In this document: piece after piece, positions 1-7,536 of the stretch
Layout: each line of letters starts with the position of its first letter
Position numbering within the stretch: the first letter of the stretch is position 1
Notes under the pieces: model-generated
What the model saw: the letters and a program-made list of their open reading frames with translations, nothing else
Told to the model about the DNA's origin: nothing
Databases searched by the model: none
NCBI RefSeq assembly: GCF_017991995.1
Contig: NZ_JAGOPN010000022.1
Coordinates: forward strand, 1-64,000
Direction: 5' to 3'
Source: Pseudacidovorax sp.
GTDB lineage: Bacteria > Pseudomonadota > Gammaproteobacteria > Burkholderiales > Burkholderiaceae_C
DNA length: 64,000 nt
Translations under genes and position numbers: made by a program

Positions 1-266
<266 letters not shown>

Positions 267-279
267 GGAATCACCAGCC

Positions 280-1173
280 ATGTCGATCTACATCAACAAG
301 GACACCAAGGTCATCACCCAGGGCATCACGGGCAAGACCGGTCAGTTCCACACCGAGAAGTGCCAGGAATACGCGAATGGCAAGAACGCCTTCGTGGCCG
401 GCGTGAACCCGAAGAAGGCCGGCGAGTCGATCTTCAACATCCCGATCTACGCCTCGGTCAAGGAAGCCGCCCAGCAGACGGGCGCAACCGTGTCGGTGAT
501 CTACGTGCCGCCGGCGGGCGCTGCCGCCGCCATCTGGGAAGCCGTCGAGGCCGACCTGGACCTGGCGATCTGCATCACGGAAGGCATCCCCGTCCGCGAC
601 ATGCTCGAAGTGCGCAACAAGATGAAGGCCAAGGAAGCCAAGGGCGGCAAGAAGACGCTGCTGCTGGGCCCCAACTGCCCCGGCCTGATCACGCCCGACG
701 AGATCAAGATCGGCATCATGCCCGGCCACATCCACAAGAAGGGCCGCATCGGCGTGGTCTCGCGCTCCGGCACGCTGACCTATGAAGCCGTGGCGCAGCT
801 GTCCGAGCTGGGCATCGGCCAGTCGTCGGCCGTGGGCATCGGCGGCGACCCGATCAACGGCCTCAAGCACATCGACGTGATGCAGGCCTTCAACGACGAT
901 CCGGACACCGACGCGGTCATCATGATCGGCGAGATCGGCGGCCCGGACGAGGCCGAAGCAGCCCAATGGTGCAAGGCCAACATGAAGAAGCCGGTGGTCG
1001 GCTTCATCGCCGGCGTCACCGCCCCTCCCGGCAAGCGCATGGGCCATGCCGGCGCGCTGATCTCGGGCGGCGCCGACACGGCCGATGCCAAGCTCGCCAT
1101 CATGGAAGAGTGCGGTTTCAAGGTCACGCGCAACCCGTCGGAGATGGGCCGCATCCTGAAGTCGCTGATCTGA
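280..1173 (+). CDS. sucD: Succinyl-CoA ligase (ADP-forming) alpha subunit
   Basis: The alpha subunit of succinyl-CoA synthetase binds CoA and carries the phosphohistidine intermediate. The 297-residue length is normal for the family. The N-terminal Rossmann CoA-binding domain shows GITGKTGQFHTEK near residues 16-28. The C-terminal flavodoxin-like ligase domain carries the active-site histidine in MGHAGALISGG near residue 250. The GPNCPG turn is also present. ATG follows AAGGAA at 265-270 with normal spacing, and the gene is co-transcribed with sucC just upstream. Nothing is odd in composition. The next gene starts 184 bases downstream. Confidence 0.97.
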   Translation: MSIYINKDTKVITQGITGKTGQFHTEKCQEYANGKNAFVAGVNPKKAGESIFNIPIYASVKEAAQQTGATVSVIYVPPAGAAAAIWEAVEADLDLAICITEGIPVRDMLEVRNKMKAKEAKGGKKTLLLGPNCPGLITPDEIKIGIMPGHIHKKGRIGVVSRSGTLTYEAVAQLSELGIGQSSAVGIGGDPINGLKHIDVMQAFNDDPDTDAVIMIGEIGGPDEAEAAQWCKANMKKPVVGFIAGVTAPPGKRMGHAGALISGGADTADAKLAIMEECGFKVTRNPSEMGRILKSLI

Positions 1174-1287
1174 ACGGGTGACGGCGCGCCCAGCCGGTCG
1201 ATCGATCCGGCGGGCGCCCGCATCCCAGGCGAAGCCAGAGGCGTCGAACGAACGCCGTGCCTTCAGCCACTCCATAAAAAAAGCCGG

Positions 1288-1323
1288 AGGGCGCCCGTGG
1301 TTGTCGGAGACCGCAGGCGCCCT
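1288..1323 (+). other. Inverted repeat between sucD and the TerC-type gene
   Basis: A perfect 8-bp stem, AGGGCGCC at 1288-1295 against GGCGCCCT at 1316-1323, lies in the leader of the following gene. Read leftward it is followed by CCGGC and then seven T residues, so it could end antisense transcription. Read rightward it has no U-run and could only be a weak terminator for sucCD or a leader hairpin. It does not look like the yybP-ykoY riboswitch sometimes found before TerC genes. Confidence 0.35.
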
Positions 1324-1357
1324 TCATCAATTCACTACACCGTGGAGGTAGCAAGCC

Positions 1358-2050
1358 GTGGAGATTCTTTCCAACCCTGATCTGTGGATCGGTCTGCTCA
1401 AGATCATCTGGATCAACATCATTCTTTCGGGCGACAACGCCGTGGTGATCGCCCTGGCGGCGCGTGCCCTGCCGCCCGACCAGCAGAAGAAGGCCGTCAT
1501 GCTCGGCTCGGCCGCGGCCGTCGTGCTGCGCATCGTGCTGACCATCGTGGCGGTCAAGCTCCTGTCCCTGCCCTACCTGCAGATCATCGGCGGCCTGCTG
1601 CTGCTGTGGATCGGCGTGCAGCTGCTCGGCGGCGAGGACGAGGGCGAGGAAGGCGGCGGCAAGCAGCATTCGACCCTGGCCAGCGCCGTGCGCACCATCC
1701 TGATCGCCGATCTCGTGATGAGCCTGGACAACGTGATCGCCGTGGCCGCGGCCGCCAACGGCAGCATGGTGCTGCTGGTGCTGGGCCTGGCCATCAGCAT
1801 CCCCTTGGTGATCTTCGGCAGTTCGCTCATGATCAAGCTCATGAACCGCTTCCCGATCATCATCCTGCTGGGTGCAGCCCTGATCGGCTGGGTCGGCGGC
1901 GAGACGATGGCGAGCGACGTGTCGCTGCACGACGCCATGGCCGCCAATCCTGCGCTGCACTACGTGGCGGCCGCTGTCGGCGCCGTGCTCGTGGTGGCGA
2001 TCGGCAAGCTGCTGGCCAGCCGCGGCCGGCAGCAGGCCGCGCAGCACTGA
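1358..2050 (+). CDS. TerC/YjbE-type integral membrane protein
   Basis: A 230-residue polytopic inner-membrane protein of the TerC family. Members are implicated in metal (notably manganese) export or in tellurite resistance and metal loading of exported proteins. The family's two acidic membrane motifs are visible: a N-I-I-L-S-G-D-N-A segment in the first helix (residues about 20-30) and D-L-V-M-S-L-D-N-V-I-A near residue 120. About six or seven hydrophobic helices are present, with a charged loop (GGEDEGEEGGGK) near residue 90. The start is GTG, preceded by GGAGG at 1344-1348. The PP2C gene begins 6 bases after the stop, so the two may be co-transcribed. The transported substrate cannot be told from sequence. 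Confidence 0.8.
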   Translation: MEILSNPDLWIGLLKIIWINIILSGDNAVVIALAARALPPDQQKKAVMLGSAAAVVLRIVLTIVAVKLLSLPYLQIIGGLLLLWIGVQLLGGEDEGEEGGGKQHSTLASAVRTILIADLVMSLDNVIAVAAAANGSMVLLVLGLAISIPLVIFGSSLMIKLMNRFPIIILLGAALIGWVGGETMASDVSLHDAMAANPALHYVAAAVGAVLVVAIGKLLASRGRQQAAQH

Positions 2051-2055
2051 GCCCC

Positions 2056-2841
2056 ATGGCGCGCCCGGCTGCCATCCTCCAGGACCTCGCCGGGCCGCCC
2101 TGGGAGTTCGCCGCGCAGACCGACACCGGCCGGCTGCGTCGCAACAACGAGGATTCCATCGCCTTCGACCCACGCCTGGGTCTGGCGGTGCTGGCCGACG
2201 GCATGGGCGGCTATGCCGGCGGCGAGGTGGCCAGCGAGATGGCCGTGGCCTTGCTGCAGGCCTCCATGGGCCGGTGGCTGGCCCAGGCCGGCCACGCGCC
2301 CGGCAGCCGGGCGGTCATGAAGGCCTTGCATCAAGGCATCGCTCAGGCCAACCGTGCCGTCTTCAACGCCAGCACAGTCAACCCCGCCCTGCGCGGCATG
2401 GGCACCACGCTGGTGAGCGCCGTATTCGGGCCGTGCGGCGCGGTGGTCGGCCACATCGGCGACTCGCGCTGCTACCGGCTGCGGGGCGGCCGCCTGACCG
2501 CGCTGACGCGCGACCATTCCTTCCTGCAGGCCCAGATCGACGCCGGCCTCATGACGGCCCAGGAGGCCCTCGCCTCGCCGCATCGCAACCTGGTGACGCG
2601 CGCACTGGGCATCGGCGCCGAGGTGGAGGTGGATCTGCTGCACGAGCCCGCGCAGCGCGGCGACCTGTACCTGCTGTGCTCGGACGGCCTGACCGACATG
2701 GTCACCGACGAGCAGCTCGTGTCGCTGCTGACCCCCGACATCCCGCTGGCCGACAAGGTCGCCCTGCTGATCACGGTGGCCAACGACAACGGCGGCAAGG
2801 ACAACGTGTCGGTCATCCTGGCACGCTTCGGCGGCCATTGA
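2056..2841 (+). CDS. PP2C-family Ser/Thr protein phosphatase (Stp/PrpC type)
   Basis: A 261-residue soluble metal-dependent phosphatase that would remove phosphate from Ser/Thr residues and oppose an Hanks-type kinase. The PPM metal ligands are visible: R-N-N-E-D at residues 29-33, A-D-G-M-G-G at 47-52, G-H-I-G-D-S-R near 135, C-S-D-G-L-T-D near 215 and G-G-K-D-N-V-S near the C-terminus. I chose the ATG six bases after the TerC-type stop because the catalytic domain begins about 20 residues later; upstream codons in the same frame lie inside that gene. An FHA protein follows, and such domains read phosphothreonine, so the two probably belong to one phospho-signalling route. No kinase gene is in the window. 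Confidence 0.9.
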   Translation: MARPAAILQDLAGPPWEFAAQTDTGRLRRNNEDSIAFDPRLGLAVLADGMGGYAGGEVASEMAVALLQASMGRWLAQAGHAPGSRAVMKALHQGIAQANRAVFNASTVNPALRGMGTTLVSAVFGPCGAVVGHIGDSRCYRLRGGRLTALTRDHSFLQAQIDAGLMTAQEALASPHRNLVTRALGIGAEVEVDLLHEPAQRGDLYLLCSDGLTDMVTDEQLVSLLTPDIPLADKVALLITVANDNGGKDNVSVILARFGGH

Positions 2842-2938
2842 CCGCCCATGTCATCCGAAAGGTTGCGGGCCTGCCCGCTCGCGGTTACAAATTGATGTCC
2901 TGCGCCTGCGCGCCCGTCCGGTCTGAGGAGTGTCGGCC

Positions 2939-3598
2939 ATGCCGAAATTGGTAGTTGCCATCGATGGCGTCGTGCTGAAGGAAGTGCCCCTGCTCAAGGA
3001 ACGCACCACGCTCGGTCGGCGCCCCTACAACGACATCGTCATCGACAACCTCGCCATCAGCGGCGAGCACGCGGTGCTGCACAAGATCGGCAGCAGCGTG
3101 TACCTCGAGGACCTGGACAGCACCAACGGCACCTACGTCAACTCGCGGGCCATCCGCAAGCAGGTGCTGGAGCACAACGACCTGATCGAGGTCGGCAAGT
3201 ACAAGATCCGCTACCTGCAGACGGCGGAGATCGACGAAGGCGCACACCTGCGCATGACCGCCACCGCACCGCTGCACGACTCGCGACCCATGCCGTTGAC
3301 CGAGGGCGAGACGGTGCCGGCGGCGCTGGAAGGCGGCAGCGGGGCGCAGGCCTGCATCCGCATCCTCAGCGGATCGGCGGCGGGCCACGAGATCGTGCTG
3401 CGCAAGGTAGTGACCACCATCGGCAAGCCCGGCGTGGCGGTGGCGGCCGTCACCCGTCGCCTGCAGGGCTATGTGGTGGCACCCGTGGACGGCAGCGCCA
3501 CGCTCAATGGCGAGACACTCCAGCCGCGCGCGGCGGCCCTGCAGGACGGCGACATCCTGGAGCTGGGCGGCACCCGCATGCAGTTCGTGCTGGGCTGA
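2939..3598 (+). CDS. Tandem FHA-domain protein (second domain degenerate)
   Basis: A 219-residue cytoplasmic protein. Residues about 5-95 form a canonical forkhead-associated phosphothreonine-binding domain: G26-R27, Y30-N31-D32, S41-G42-E43-H44 and the D-S-T-N-G-T-Y-V-N turn near 60-70. Residues about 135-219 look like a second FHA fold, with an L-N-G-E turn and an L-x-D-G-D-x-L-E-L-G-G-T-R ending, but they lack the Arg/Ser/His set that grips phosphate. The second domain is therefore probably structural. ATG is preceded by GAGGAG at 2925-2930. It lies between a PP2C phosphatase and an adenylate cyclase in the same direction, which suggests that phosphorylation-dependent binding regulates one of them. 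The partner is inferred, not shown. Confidence 0.88.
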   Translation: MPKLVVAIDGVVLKEVPLLKERTTLGRRPYNDIVIDNLAISGEHAVLHKIGSSVYLEDLDSTNGTYVNSRAIRKQVLEHNDLIEVGKYKIRYLQTAEIDEGAHLRMTATAPLHDSRPMPLTEGETVPAALEGGSGAQACIRILSGSAAGHEIVLRKVVTTIGKPGVAVAAVTRRLQGYVVAPVDGSATLNGETLQPRAAALQDGDILELGGTRMQFVLG

Positions 3599-3629
3599 GG
3601 GCCCGGACGTCAGGGCACCGAGCCACGGC

Positions 3630-5783
3630 ATGGGACCGGGAAGGCTGTTGCGCGGCCTTCGGGGCCATGGCTGGCGCATCGCGATCACCCTGCTGCCCCT
3701 CCTCGCCGGGCTGGCCCACACGGCAGGGTTGCTGCATCTGCCTGGCGTGGATCGGCTCGATGCCCAGCTGCAGGACGCCCGGCTGCGCTGGCACGCCCCG
3801 CGCGGCATCGACCCCCGCATCGTCATCGTCGACATCGACGAGCCCAGCCTGAAGGCCTTCGGCCAGTGGCCCTGGAGCCGCGAGCGGCTGGCCCGCCTGA
3901 CGCAGGAACTGACGCAGCGCCAGCAGGTGCGCGTTCTGGCCTTCGACATGGTGTTCGCGGAAGCGGATCGCACCAGCGGACCGGCGCTGGTGCAGGCGCT
4001 GGGCGGCCGCTGGCCGGCCGAGCCCGGCTTCGATGCCGAACTCGCCCGCCGCGCATCGGCCCTCGACCCTGATGGCGAATTCGCGCGGGCGCTGGCCGCG
4101 GCGCCCGGCCGCGTGGTGCTGGGCGTCCATTTCGACGGCGAGGCTGGCGCCCCGGACCACCCGTCCGCCGCACCCAACGTGCAACCGCCAGCGCCGCTTC
4201 TGCCCGCCGACGCACTGGGGCCGGATGCCGCCCGGATTCCGGCCTGGCCCACGCTGGTCGCGAGCCTGCCCGGCCGGACGACGGGCGCCCGACCGGGCTT
4301 CATCAACGTCGTCTTCCAACGCGGCCAGGACGGGGTGGTGCGCACCGTACCGCTGCTGGCCCGGCTGGACACCGCGCCCGGCGGCTATTACGAGTCGCTG
4401 GCCCTGGCGACCTTCCGGGCCGCCACCGGCAGCGCGCCACCGGTGCTGCGGCTCGCCACGGCGCCGGGGGCGTCCCCGCGGCTCGTCGCCCTGGGGCTGC
4501 AGACCGCCAGCGGCCGCCTGGACGTGCCGGTGGGCACCGACGGCGGCCTCGTCGTCCCCTACCGGCGCCCTGGGGAGGACGCGGGGCCGCGGTTTCGCTA
4601 TGTCTCGGCCCGAGACGTGCTGGAAGGCCGCCTGCCGCCTGCGGCCCTGCGGGACCGCATCGTCCTGGTCGGCGCCAGCGCCGCCGGCCTGCAGGACCTG
4701 CGCGCCACACCCATCGCCGCGGCCCTGCCGGGGGTGGAAGTGCATGCCCATGTGCTCTCCGGCCTGCTCGACCGGCGCCTGCCGCATGTGCCCGACTACG
4801 CGCCGGGCTATGCCTGGGCCAGTCTGGTCGTGATCGGCCTGCTGCTGGTTCTGGGCGTGACCCGGCGCTCGGCCGCCGCCGGCTTCGCCATCGGGCTGGG
4901 GGCCTGCGGCGGGCTGCTGCTGCTCAATGACCTGCTCTACCGCCATGGCGGTCTGGTGCTGCCCCAGGCCGCCGCGCTGCTGGCCGGCGCCGCGGGACTG
5001 CTGCTGAGCATGAGCTGGGGCTACTTCGTGGAAAGCCGCAAGCGCCGGGGACTGATGCGCCTGTTCGGCGCCTATGTCCCGCCGCAGCTGGTGGACGACA
5101 TGGCCCGAGAGCCGCACCGCTACAGCATGCGGGCCGAAAGCCGGGTGCTCACCATCATGTTCTGCGACATGCGGGGCTTCACCCACCTGGCCGAGCACAT
5201 GGCGCCCACGACCTTGCAGGCCCTGCTGCACGAGGTCTTCACCCGCTTCACCGAGATCGTCAACCGGCACGGCGGCACCGTCGACAAATACATGGGCGAC
5301 TGCCTCATGGCCTTCTGGGGCGCACCGGTCGTGCAGGCCGACCATGCCGCGCGGGCGGTGCATGCCGCGCAGGACATCGTCGCCGCGCTGCCCGCGCTCA
5401 ATGCGCAGCACGAGGCGGCTGGCCTGCCCGCGGTGGCCATCGGCATCGGCGTCAACACCGGCCCGGTGGTGGTCGGCAACATGGGCTCGGCGCTGCGCCG
5501 CAGCTACACCGTGATCGGCGACGCCGTGAACCTCGCCGCGCGGCTGGAAGGCCTGTGCACGCCCCATGGCGTGCCCATCGTCGTCGGCGAGAACACCCGC
5601 GCGCTGATGCCGGATGCGCCCTGGCGCGAACTGGGCGAGGTGCAGGTGCGCGGGCGCCAGCGGGGCGTGCGCATCTACACGCCCGAAGGGCCCGCGCCGG
5701 CCAGGCCGCCTGCCGCCGCTCCGGTGCACCGGGGGCACGCTGGGGGCTCTCGCCCACCGGCGCCGGCCAGAACTGCAAATTAG
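3630..5783 (+). CDS. CHASE2-domain class III adenylate cyclase
   Basis: A 717-residue inner-membrane sensor cyclase that would make cAMP from ATP. Order: an N-terminal helix (about residues 14-35), an extracytoplasmic CHASE2 sensor (about 40-370), three membrane helices (about 390-467), then a class III cyclase domain (about 500-690). Both metal aspartates are present, in M-F-C-D-M-R-G-F-T near 511 and K-Y-M-G-D near 554. The purine-selecting lysine is in D-K-Y-M-G-D. At the second selecting position, Y-T-V-I-G-D-A-V-N has Thr, the pairing typical of class IIIb adenylate cyclases. The transition-state Asn and Arg are in V-N-L-A-A-R. The first ATG after the FHA stop precedes the helix. A cyclic-nucleotide phosphodiesterase follows. 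Confidence 0.88.
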   Translation: MGPGRLLRGLRGHGWRIAITLLPLLAGLAHTAGLLHLPGVDRLDAQLQDARLRWHAPRGIDPRIVIVDIDEPSLKAFGQWPWSRERLARLTQELTQRQQVRVLAFDMVFAEADRTSGPALVQALGGRWPAEPGFDAELARRASALDPDGEFARALAAAPGRVVLGVHFDGEAGAPDHPSAAPNVQPPAPLLPADALGPDAARIPAWPTLVASLPGRTTGARPGFINVVFQRGQDGVVRTVPLLARLDTAPGGYYESLALATFRAATGSAPPVLRLATAPGASPRLVALGLQTASGRLDVPVGTDGGLVVPYRRPGEDAGPRFRYVSARDVLEGRLPPAALRDRIVLVGASAAGLQDLRATPIAAALPGVEVHAHVLSGLLDRRLPHVPDYAPGYAWASLVVIGLLLVLGVTRRSAAAGFAIGLGACGGLLLLNDLLYRHGGLVLPQAAALLAGAAGLLLSMSWGYFVESRKRRGLMRLFGAYVPPQLVDDMAREPHRYSMRAESRVLTIMFCDMRGFTHLAEHMAPTTLQALLHEVFTRFTEIVNRHGGTVDKYMGDCLMAFWGAPVVQADHAARAVHAAQDIVAALPALNAQHEAAGLPAVAIGIGVNTGPVVVGNMGSALRRSYTVIGDAVNLAARLEGLCTPHGVPIVVGENTRALMPDAPWRELGEVQVRGRQRGVRIYTPEGPAPARPPAAAPVHRGHAGGSRPPAPARTAN

Positions 5784-5955
5784 TGACAACCGATCCTGTG
5801 CGGCCCCGACGAACAGGCATACTCGCGCCCCGGCGAGGCGTGACGGAAGTCCTTTGCGCCGCAGCAACCGACGCCTTAGCCTGCACTGTCCGCGGGCGAG
5901 CCGGCCTGCCGCGGTGCCCGCCCGGCTCCATCGCCTCCTTTATTCAGAGCTCTTC

Positions 5956-6789
5956 ATGAACAGCCTGCAGGTGCGTGTTCTGGGCTGCTCCGGCGCCATC
6001 GCCCGGGGCGCACGGACCACCTCCTTCCTGATCGACGACGACCTCCTGGTCGATGCCGGCACCGGCGTCGGCGACCTGTCCCTGGAAGAGATGGCGCAGA
6101 TCGACGACGTGGTGCTGACCCACTCGCACCTGGACCACATCGCGGCCCTTCCCCTGATGGTGGACGCGGTCGCCAGCCTGCGCCGCCGGCCGCTGCGGGT
6201 GCACGGGCTGCGCGCCACGTTGCAGGTGCTGCGGGCGCATGTGTTCAACAACCTGGTCTGGCCGGACTTCACCGCCCTGCCCAGCAGCGATGCGCCGCTG
6301 GTCCACTTCGTCGAGTTCGACGTCGGCCAGAGCCTGATGCTCGGCCGCCGCGCGCCCAAGGTGGTGGAGGTGCTGCCCGCCGTGCACACCGTGCCCGCCT
6401 GCGGCTTCGCCGTGCGGCGCGCGGACGGCCATTCGCACTGGGTCTACAGCGGTGACACCGAGCGCAACAAGCCCTTCTGGCGCCGGATCAACCAGATGGA
6501 CGTGGGCGCCCTCGTGATCGAGACCGCCTTCAGCACGCGCGAGCGCCAGCTGGCCGAACGCAGCCTGCACCTGTCGCCCCCCACCTTGGTGGAAGAGCTG
6601 GCGCAGATGTCCCCCATGGCCCGCTACCCCGTCTACGTGACGCACACCAAGCCGGCCGCCGCCGCCGAGATCATGGCCGAGGTCAACGCCCTGGTGGGCC
6701 AGTTGCGGCTGTGGGACCGGATCGAACTGCGCTGGCTGGAGGCGGGGCAGACGATCGAGGTGCACGGCGCGGGGCATCCGCGCAGCTGA
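5956..6789 (+). CDS. Class II 3',5'-cyclic-nucleotide phosphodiesterase (metallo-beta-lactamase fold)
   Basis: A 277-residue soluble protein of the class II cAMP phosphodiesterase type (yeast PDE1/CpdP-like), which hydrolyses cAMP or cGMP to the 5'-nucleotide. The metal-binding signature H-S-H-L-D-H lies at residues 56-61, and the G-C-S-G-A turn and D-A-G-T-G-V near the N-terminus fit the family. Later metal ligands are suggested by V-H-T-V-P near 145, Y-S-G-D-T-E near 165 and T-H-T-K-P near 230. The gene lies 172 bases downstream of an adenylate cyclase on the same strand, so synthesis and removal of the same messenger appear to be encoded side by side. The intergenic gap may hold its own promoter, but no strong one was recognised. 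Confidence 0.85.
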   Translation: MNSLQVRVLGCSGAIARGARTTSFLIDDDLLVDAGTGVGDLSLEEMAQIDDVVLTHSHLDHIAALPLMVDAVASLRRRPLRVHGLRATLQVLRAHVFNNLVWPDFTALPSSDAPLVHFVEFDVGQSLMLGRRAPKVVEVLPAVHTVPACGFAVRRADGHSHWVYSGDTERNKPFWRRINQMDVGALVIETAFSTRERQLAERSLHLSPPTLVEELAQMSPMARYPVYVTHTKPAAAAEIMAEVNALVGQLRLWDRIELRWLEAGQTIEVHGAGHPRS

Positions 6790-6834
6790 GGCCTGCAGGC
6801 CCGGCCTCCGCGGAGGCGCAAGGGGCGACCAAAG

Positions 6835-6900
6835 CTGTCACCGCCAGCGACTCTGACTTTTTTGTCACTCGGAAACAGTTGTTTACAAACAAGAAGTGTC
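6835..6900 (+). promoter_or_regulatory. Possible PilR-type upstream activator sites before pilA
   Basis: Three TGTC-containing elements lie 50-120 bases upstream of the sigma-54 promoter: CTGTCA at 6835-6840, TTGTCAC at 6862-6868 and GTGTC at 6896-6900. The PilR site described in Pseudomonas centres on (C/G)TGTC, and the spacing fits an enhancer-binding protein. The motif is short, so chance matches are possible. This is inference from position plus a short match. Confidence 0.4.
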
Positions 6901-6954
6901 AGACTGTGTGGCCTAAATGTGAACTTTTAGGCGCATTCAAGGCGGGCAGCCGCA

Positions 6955-6970
6955 TGGCACGCGGTCTGCA
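6955..6970 (+). promoter_or_regulatory. Sigma-54 (-24/-12) promoter of pilA
   Basis: TGGCACGCGGTCTGCA matches the RpoN consensus TGGCACG-N4-TTGCA at all but one position. Transcription would start near 6981, giving a leader of about 45 bases before the pilin ATG. Pilin genes are classically transcribed by RpoN with the PilS/PilR two-component system, which agrees with the TGTC elements upstream. Confidence 0.75.
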
Positions 6971-7025
6971 AAGAGAAGGCACGACCGGGGCAGTACCCGG
7001 ACCGCTTTCAACCTGGAGTCTGACC

Positions 7026-7484
7026 ATGAACCGTCGCACCATCGCCCGCACCGCCCAGAAGGGCTTCACCCTCATCGAACTGATGATCGTCGTGGCGATC
7101 ATCGGCATCCTGGCCGCCGTCGCGCTGCCTGCCTACCAGGACTACACCGTGCGTGCACGGGTGTCGGAAGCGCTGGTGATGGCCGCCTCCGCCAAAACCG
7201 GTGTCGCTGAAAACGCAGCCAACGGTGCGTCTACCCTTAATATGGGCATCACGACCGTGCCGTCTGCTACCAGCAATGTGTCGACGATGACCGTTGCCAG
7301 CGACACCGGCATCATTACCGTTAATACAACCACGCGAGCCGGTGCGTTGACGCTGACGCTGACCCCTTCTGCTGGCACCGCTCCGCTTGCGACCGCCGCC
7401 GTCCCTGCTGCACCCATTACCTGGAAGTGCGCGGTGAGCGATAACACTAAGAATAAGTACGTTCCGACTGAGTGCCGTATCTAA
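7026..7484 (+). CDS. pilA: Type IV pilin major subunit (PilA)
   Basis: A 152-residue prepilin, the monomer of type IV pili used for twitching, adhesion and DNA uptake. A short leader ends in Q-K-G13; cleavage after Gly13 leaves an N-terminal Phe that would be methylated, with the invariant Glu at mature position 5 (residue 18), followed by the hydrophobic spine and [11 protein letters not shown]. Cys135 and Cys150 frame the usual C-terminal disulfide loop. The first ~55 codons are strongly GC-biased like the rest of the window. From about 7195 the codons become A/T-richer and the protein turns Ala/Thr/Ser-rich, consistent with a variable, possibly glycosylated region acquired by recombination. 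A terminator follows directly. Confidence 0.95.
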   Translation: MNRRTIARTAQKGFTLIELMIVVAIIGILAAVALPAYQDYTVRARVSEALVMAASAKTGVAENAANGASTLNMGITTVPSATSNVSTMTVASDTGIITVNTTTRAGALTLTLTPSAGTAPLATAAVPAAPITWKCAVSDNTKNKYVPTECRI

Positions 7485-7505
7485 ATACTCGTATTTTTAA
7501 AAGAA

Positions 7506-7531
7506 GGCCGTCTCGAACGGCCTTTTTTTTT
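7506..7531 (+). terminator. Rho-independent terminator of pilA
   Basis: Stem GGCCGT (7506-7511) against ACGGCC (7517-7522), a 5-base loop, then nine T residues (7523-7531). This is a textbook intrinsic terminator 22 bases after the pilin stop. The next gene's ATG comes 6 bases after the T-run, so that gene depends on readthrough or on a promoter inside pilA. Confidence 0.9.
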
Positions 7532-7536
7532 GCAAA

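Noticed and set aside
1271-1357. A yybP-ykoY manganese riboswitch in front of the TerC-type gene
   Set aside because: The conserved GGGGAGTAG and GAGACC blocks are absent; only a simple inverted repeat is present.
3504-5867. A 787-codon open frame on the minus strand opposite the cyclase gene
   Set aside because: It runs antisense to a gene with full catalytic motifs, has low-complexity Ala/Arg/Gly/His composition and no recognisable domain; long antisense frames are expected at this GC content.
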